A DNA stretch of 6,918 bases, taken from contig CABURF010000058.1 in assembly GCA_902493755.1 (NCBI GenBank), positions 1 through 6,918 of the forward strand, given 5' to 3'. Positions 6,193 to 6,918 of this stretch are shown piece by piece; the first letter of the stretch is position 1, and each line of letters opens with the position of its first letter. The notes under the pieces were generated by a model that saw only the letters and a list, made by a program, of their open reading frames with translations, was not told the origin of the DNA and did no database searches. The translations under genes were made by a program, and so were the position numbers. This stretch comes from an uncultured Coriobacteriia bacterium (lineage in GTDB: Bacteria > Actinomycetota > Coriobacteriia > Coriobacteriales > QAMH01).

Positions 6193-6305
6193 GTGCATAT
6201 GCTCCGTTCGGTAACGATTCATTGTCCATCTCGCCTGCAGTGGAGCAAATGGGGCAATATAGTCGCCATGTTTTCAATTGCGGGTGCATGCAAGCCGCAC
6301 GATGA
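6174..6305 (+). CDS. Possible 43-residue small ORF upstream of clpX (unknown; leader peptide candidate)
   Basis: I do not recognise this peptide. It starts with TTG 4 bases after AAGGAGG, an arrangement close to that of the degV start nearby, and ends with TGA at 6303-6305. Its stop overlaps the clpX Shine-Dalgarno (AAGGGA, 6305-6310), so ribosomes finishing it would be placed to start clpX 12 bases on. The product is short and soluble-looking, beginning MGKHASCAYAPFGND, with three cysteines (7, 36 and 38, the last two as CGC) and no membrane helix or signal peptide. Codon use is less biased to G/C in the third position than in the neighbouring genes, which weakens the coding case. It may be a translated leader, a small metal- or redox-sensing peptide, or a chance reading frame in the clpX 5' region. 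Confidence 0.3.
   Translation: MGKHASCAYAPFGNDSLSISPAVEQMGQYSRHVFNCGCMQAAR
6258..6263 (+). promoter_or_regulatory. Candidate -10 element for clpX
   Basis: TATAGT differs from TATAAT at one position and lies 54 bases before the clpX ATG. The matching -35 region (CTGCAG, 6235-6240) is poor. If used, it would give clpX a separate promoter inside the small ORF. Confidence 0.25.
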
Positions 6306-6310
6306 AGGGA
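6305..6310 (+). promoter_or_regulatory. clpX ribosome binding site overlapping the small-ORF stop
   Basis: AAGGGA ends 7 bases before ATG at 6318, a normal distance. Its first base is the last base of the TGA that ends the small ORF, the usual layout for translational coupling. Confidence 0.6.
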
Positions 6311-6317
6311 CCATTTC

Positions 6318-6918
6318 ATGTCCGATACCACGACCGGCAACTCGAATAGGCGCTGCAGCTTCTGCGGCAAGACCGAAGAGGAAGCCGGCGGCGCGCTTGT
6401 GACGCTGCCTCCCAACACGCCCGTATGCCCCGCTTGCCTTGAGCGCGAGGTCAACAAGATGTCACAGCTCTTTGGTTTTACCATGCCGAGGCAGAATACT
6501 GATGACAACAAACCTGCGCGCACGACTACCGATGAGCAGGGCAACCAGATCGAGGAAGTCGACGGCGAACCCGTCGATGGCGAGAATTCCAACGACAATG
6601 CCAACAATGGCCCCTTTGGCGGCTGGAGTCCCATTGGCTTTTTCACGGGCAGCGGCAGCGGCAGTCCCTTTGGCATGGGTGCGCCCGTGCAGCAGCCCAA
6701 GCGCAAGGAGGGCGAGCCTATCATGGCGCCCGTTCCCAAGCCGCACGAGCTCAAGGCCCAGATTGACGAGTACGTTGTCGGGCAGGAGCTCGCGAAGAAG
6801 ATCGTGGCTGTATCGACCTACAACCACTACAAGCGCTATGACGCGACGCAAAAGAGCGATGTGCAAATAGACAAAAGCAACATCCTTATGCTTGGTCCCA
6901 CAGGCACGGGTAAGACAT
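6318..6918 (+). CDS. clpX: ATP-dependent Clp protease ATP-binding subunit ClpX, 3'-partial
   Basis: ClpX is the cytoplasmic AAA+ unfoldase that recognises tagged proteins and feeds them to the ClpP peptidase. The first 200 residues are in the window. An N-terminal zinc-binding domain has CSFC (13-16) and CPAC (37-40), a C-x2-C-x20-C-x2-C pattern close to the usual x18 spacing. Residues about 50-135 form a low-complexity Asn/Asp/Gly/Ser/Pro-rich linker containing GSGSGS. The AAA+ domain then begins with the family hallmarks PKPHELKAQIDEYVVGQELA and AVSTYNHYKRY. Walker A GPTGTGKT (193-200) is complete as the window ends. In E. coli ClpX the Walker A lysine is residue 125; here it is 199, so the linker adds roughly 70 residues. 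ATG 6318 is chosen for its Shine-Dalgarno at 6305-6310 and because the zinc domain follows directly. No clpP or tig lies immediately upstream, unlike many bacteria; the neighbours are an LCP gene and a possible small ORF. Confidence 0.95.
   Translation, partial: MSDTTTGNSNRRCSFCGKTEEEAGGALVTLPPNTPVCPACLEREVNKMSQLFGFTMPRQNTDDNKPARTTTDEQGNQIEEVDGEPVDGENSNDNANNGPFGGWSPIGFFTGSGSGSPFGMGAPVQQPKRKEGEPIMAPVPKPHELKAQIDEYVVGQELAKKIVAVSTYNHYKRYDATQKSDVQIDKSNILMLGPTGTGKT

Noticed and set aside
6643..6668. GGCAGC hexamer repeat in clpX as a variable repeat locus
   Set aside because: Only three near-identical units encoding GSGSGS in a flexible linker; too few for a convincing variable repeat.
6131..6754. 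207-codon minus-strand reading frame opposite clpX
   Set aside because: Pro/Leu/Ser-rich shadow of the Gly/Asn-rich ClpX linker; clpX on the + strand is certain from its zinc and Walker A motifs.

Overview
The window looks like a piece of a high-GC, anaerobic actinobacterial chromosome, most likely class Coriobacteriia (Eggerthellaceae-like). This is an inference from gene content and protein style: an acetylene-hydratase-like molybdopterin oxidoreductase with a small ferredoxin partner, an LCP cell-wall protein with a long Arg/Ser/Asn/Gln-rich cytoplasmic N-terminus, and genes strongly biased to G/C at third codon positions. All recognisable genes lie on the + strand. No tRNA, rRNA, CRISPR array, insertion sequence or phage gene was seen.

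Region 1 (1-1585) is a redox module. It opens inside the C-terminal half of a molybdopterin-dependent oxidoreductase whose reading frame breaks near 343-346, apparently with loss of a few codons. The gene is therefore a pseudogene or carries a sequence error. After a perfect 11-bp inverted repeat comes a 79-residue 2[4Fe-4S] ferredoxin. A strong hairpin with a short T-run at 1546-1585 probably ends this unit. Positions 1460-1719 hold no gene, but contain a run of nine C, this terminator, a 14-bp palindrome and the degV ribosome binding site.

Region 2 (1634-4403) is a probable two-gene operon: a DegV-family fatty-acid-binding protein with a TTG start and near-perfect Shine-Dalgarno, and, 3 bases after its stop, an ABC-F ATPase related to Uup. 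The ABC-F C-terminal coiled coil is disrupted by a second frameshift near 4288; the expected C-terminus is readable in another frame down to 4403.

Region 3 (4404-6157) has its own likely promoter and encodes a membrane-anchored LCP (LytR-CpsA-Psr) protein, probably a ligase attaching glycopolymers to peptidoglycan.

Region 4 (6158-6918) begins with a Shine-Dalgarno folded into a hairpin, followed by a possible 43-codon ORF with a TTG start. The stop of that ORF overlaps the Shine-Dalgarno of clpX. clpX starts at 6318 and runs off the window just after its Walker A motif; it carries an unusually long low-complexity linker between the zinc-binding and AAA+ domains. The LCP stop, small ORF and clpX follow one another closely, so translation may be coupled. 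No clpP lies next to this clpX on its upstream side.

I found no clear new multi-gene system. The points most worth a second look are the hairpin and small ORF ahead of clpX, the extended ClpX linker, and the two frame breaks, which may be real or may reflect sequence quality.
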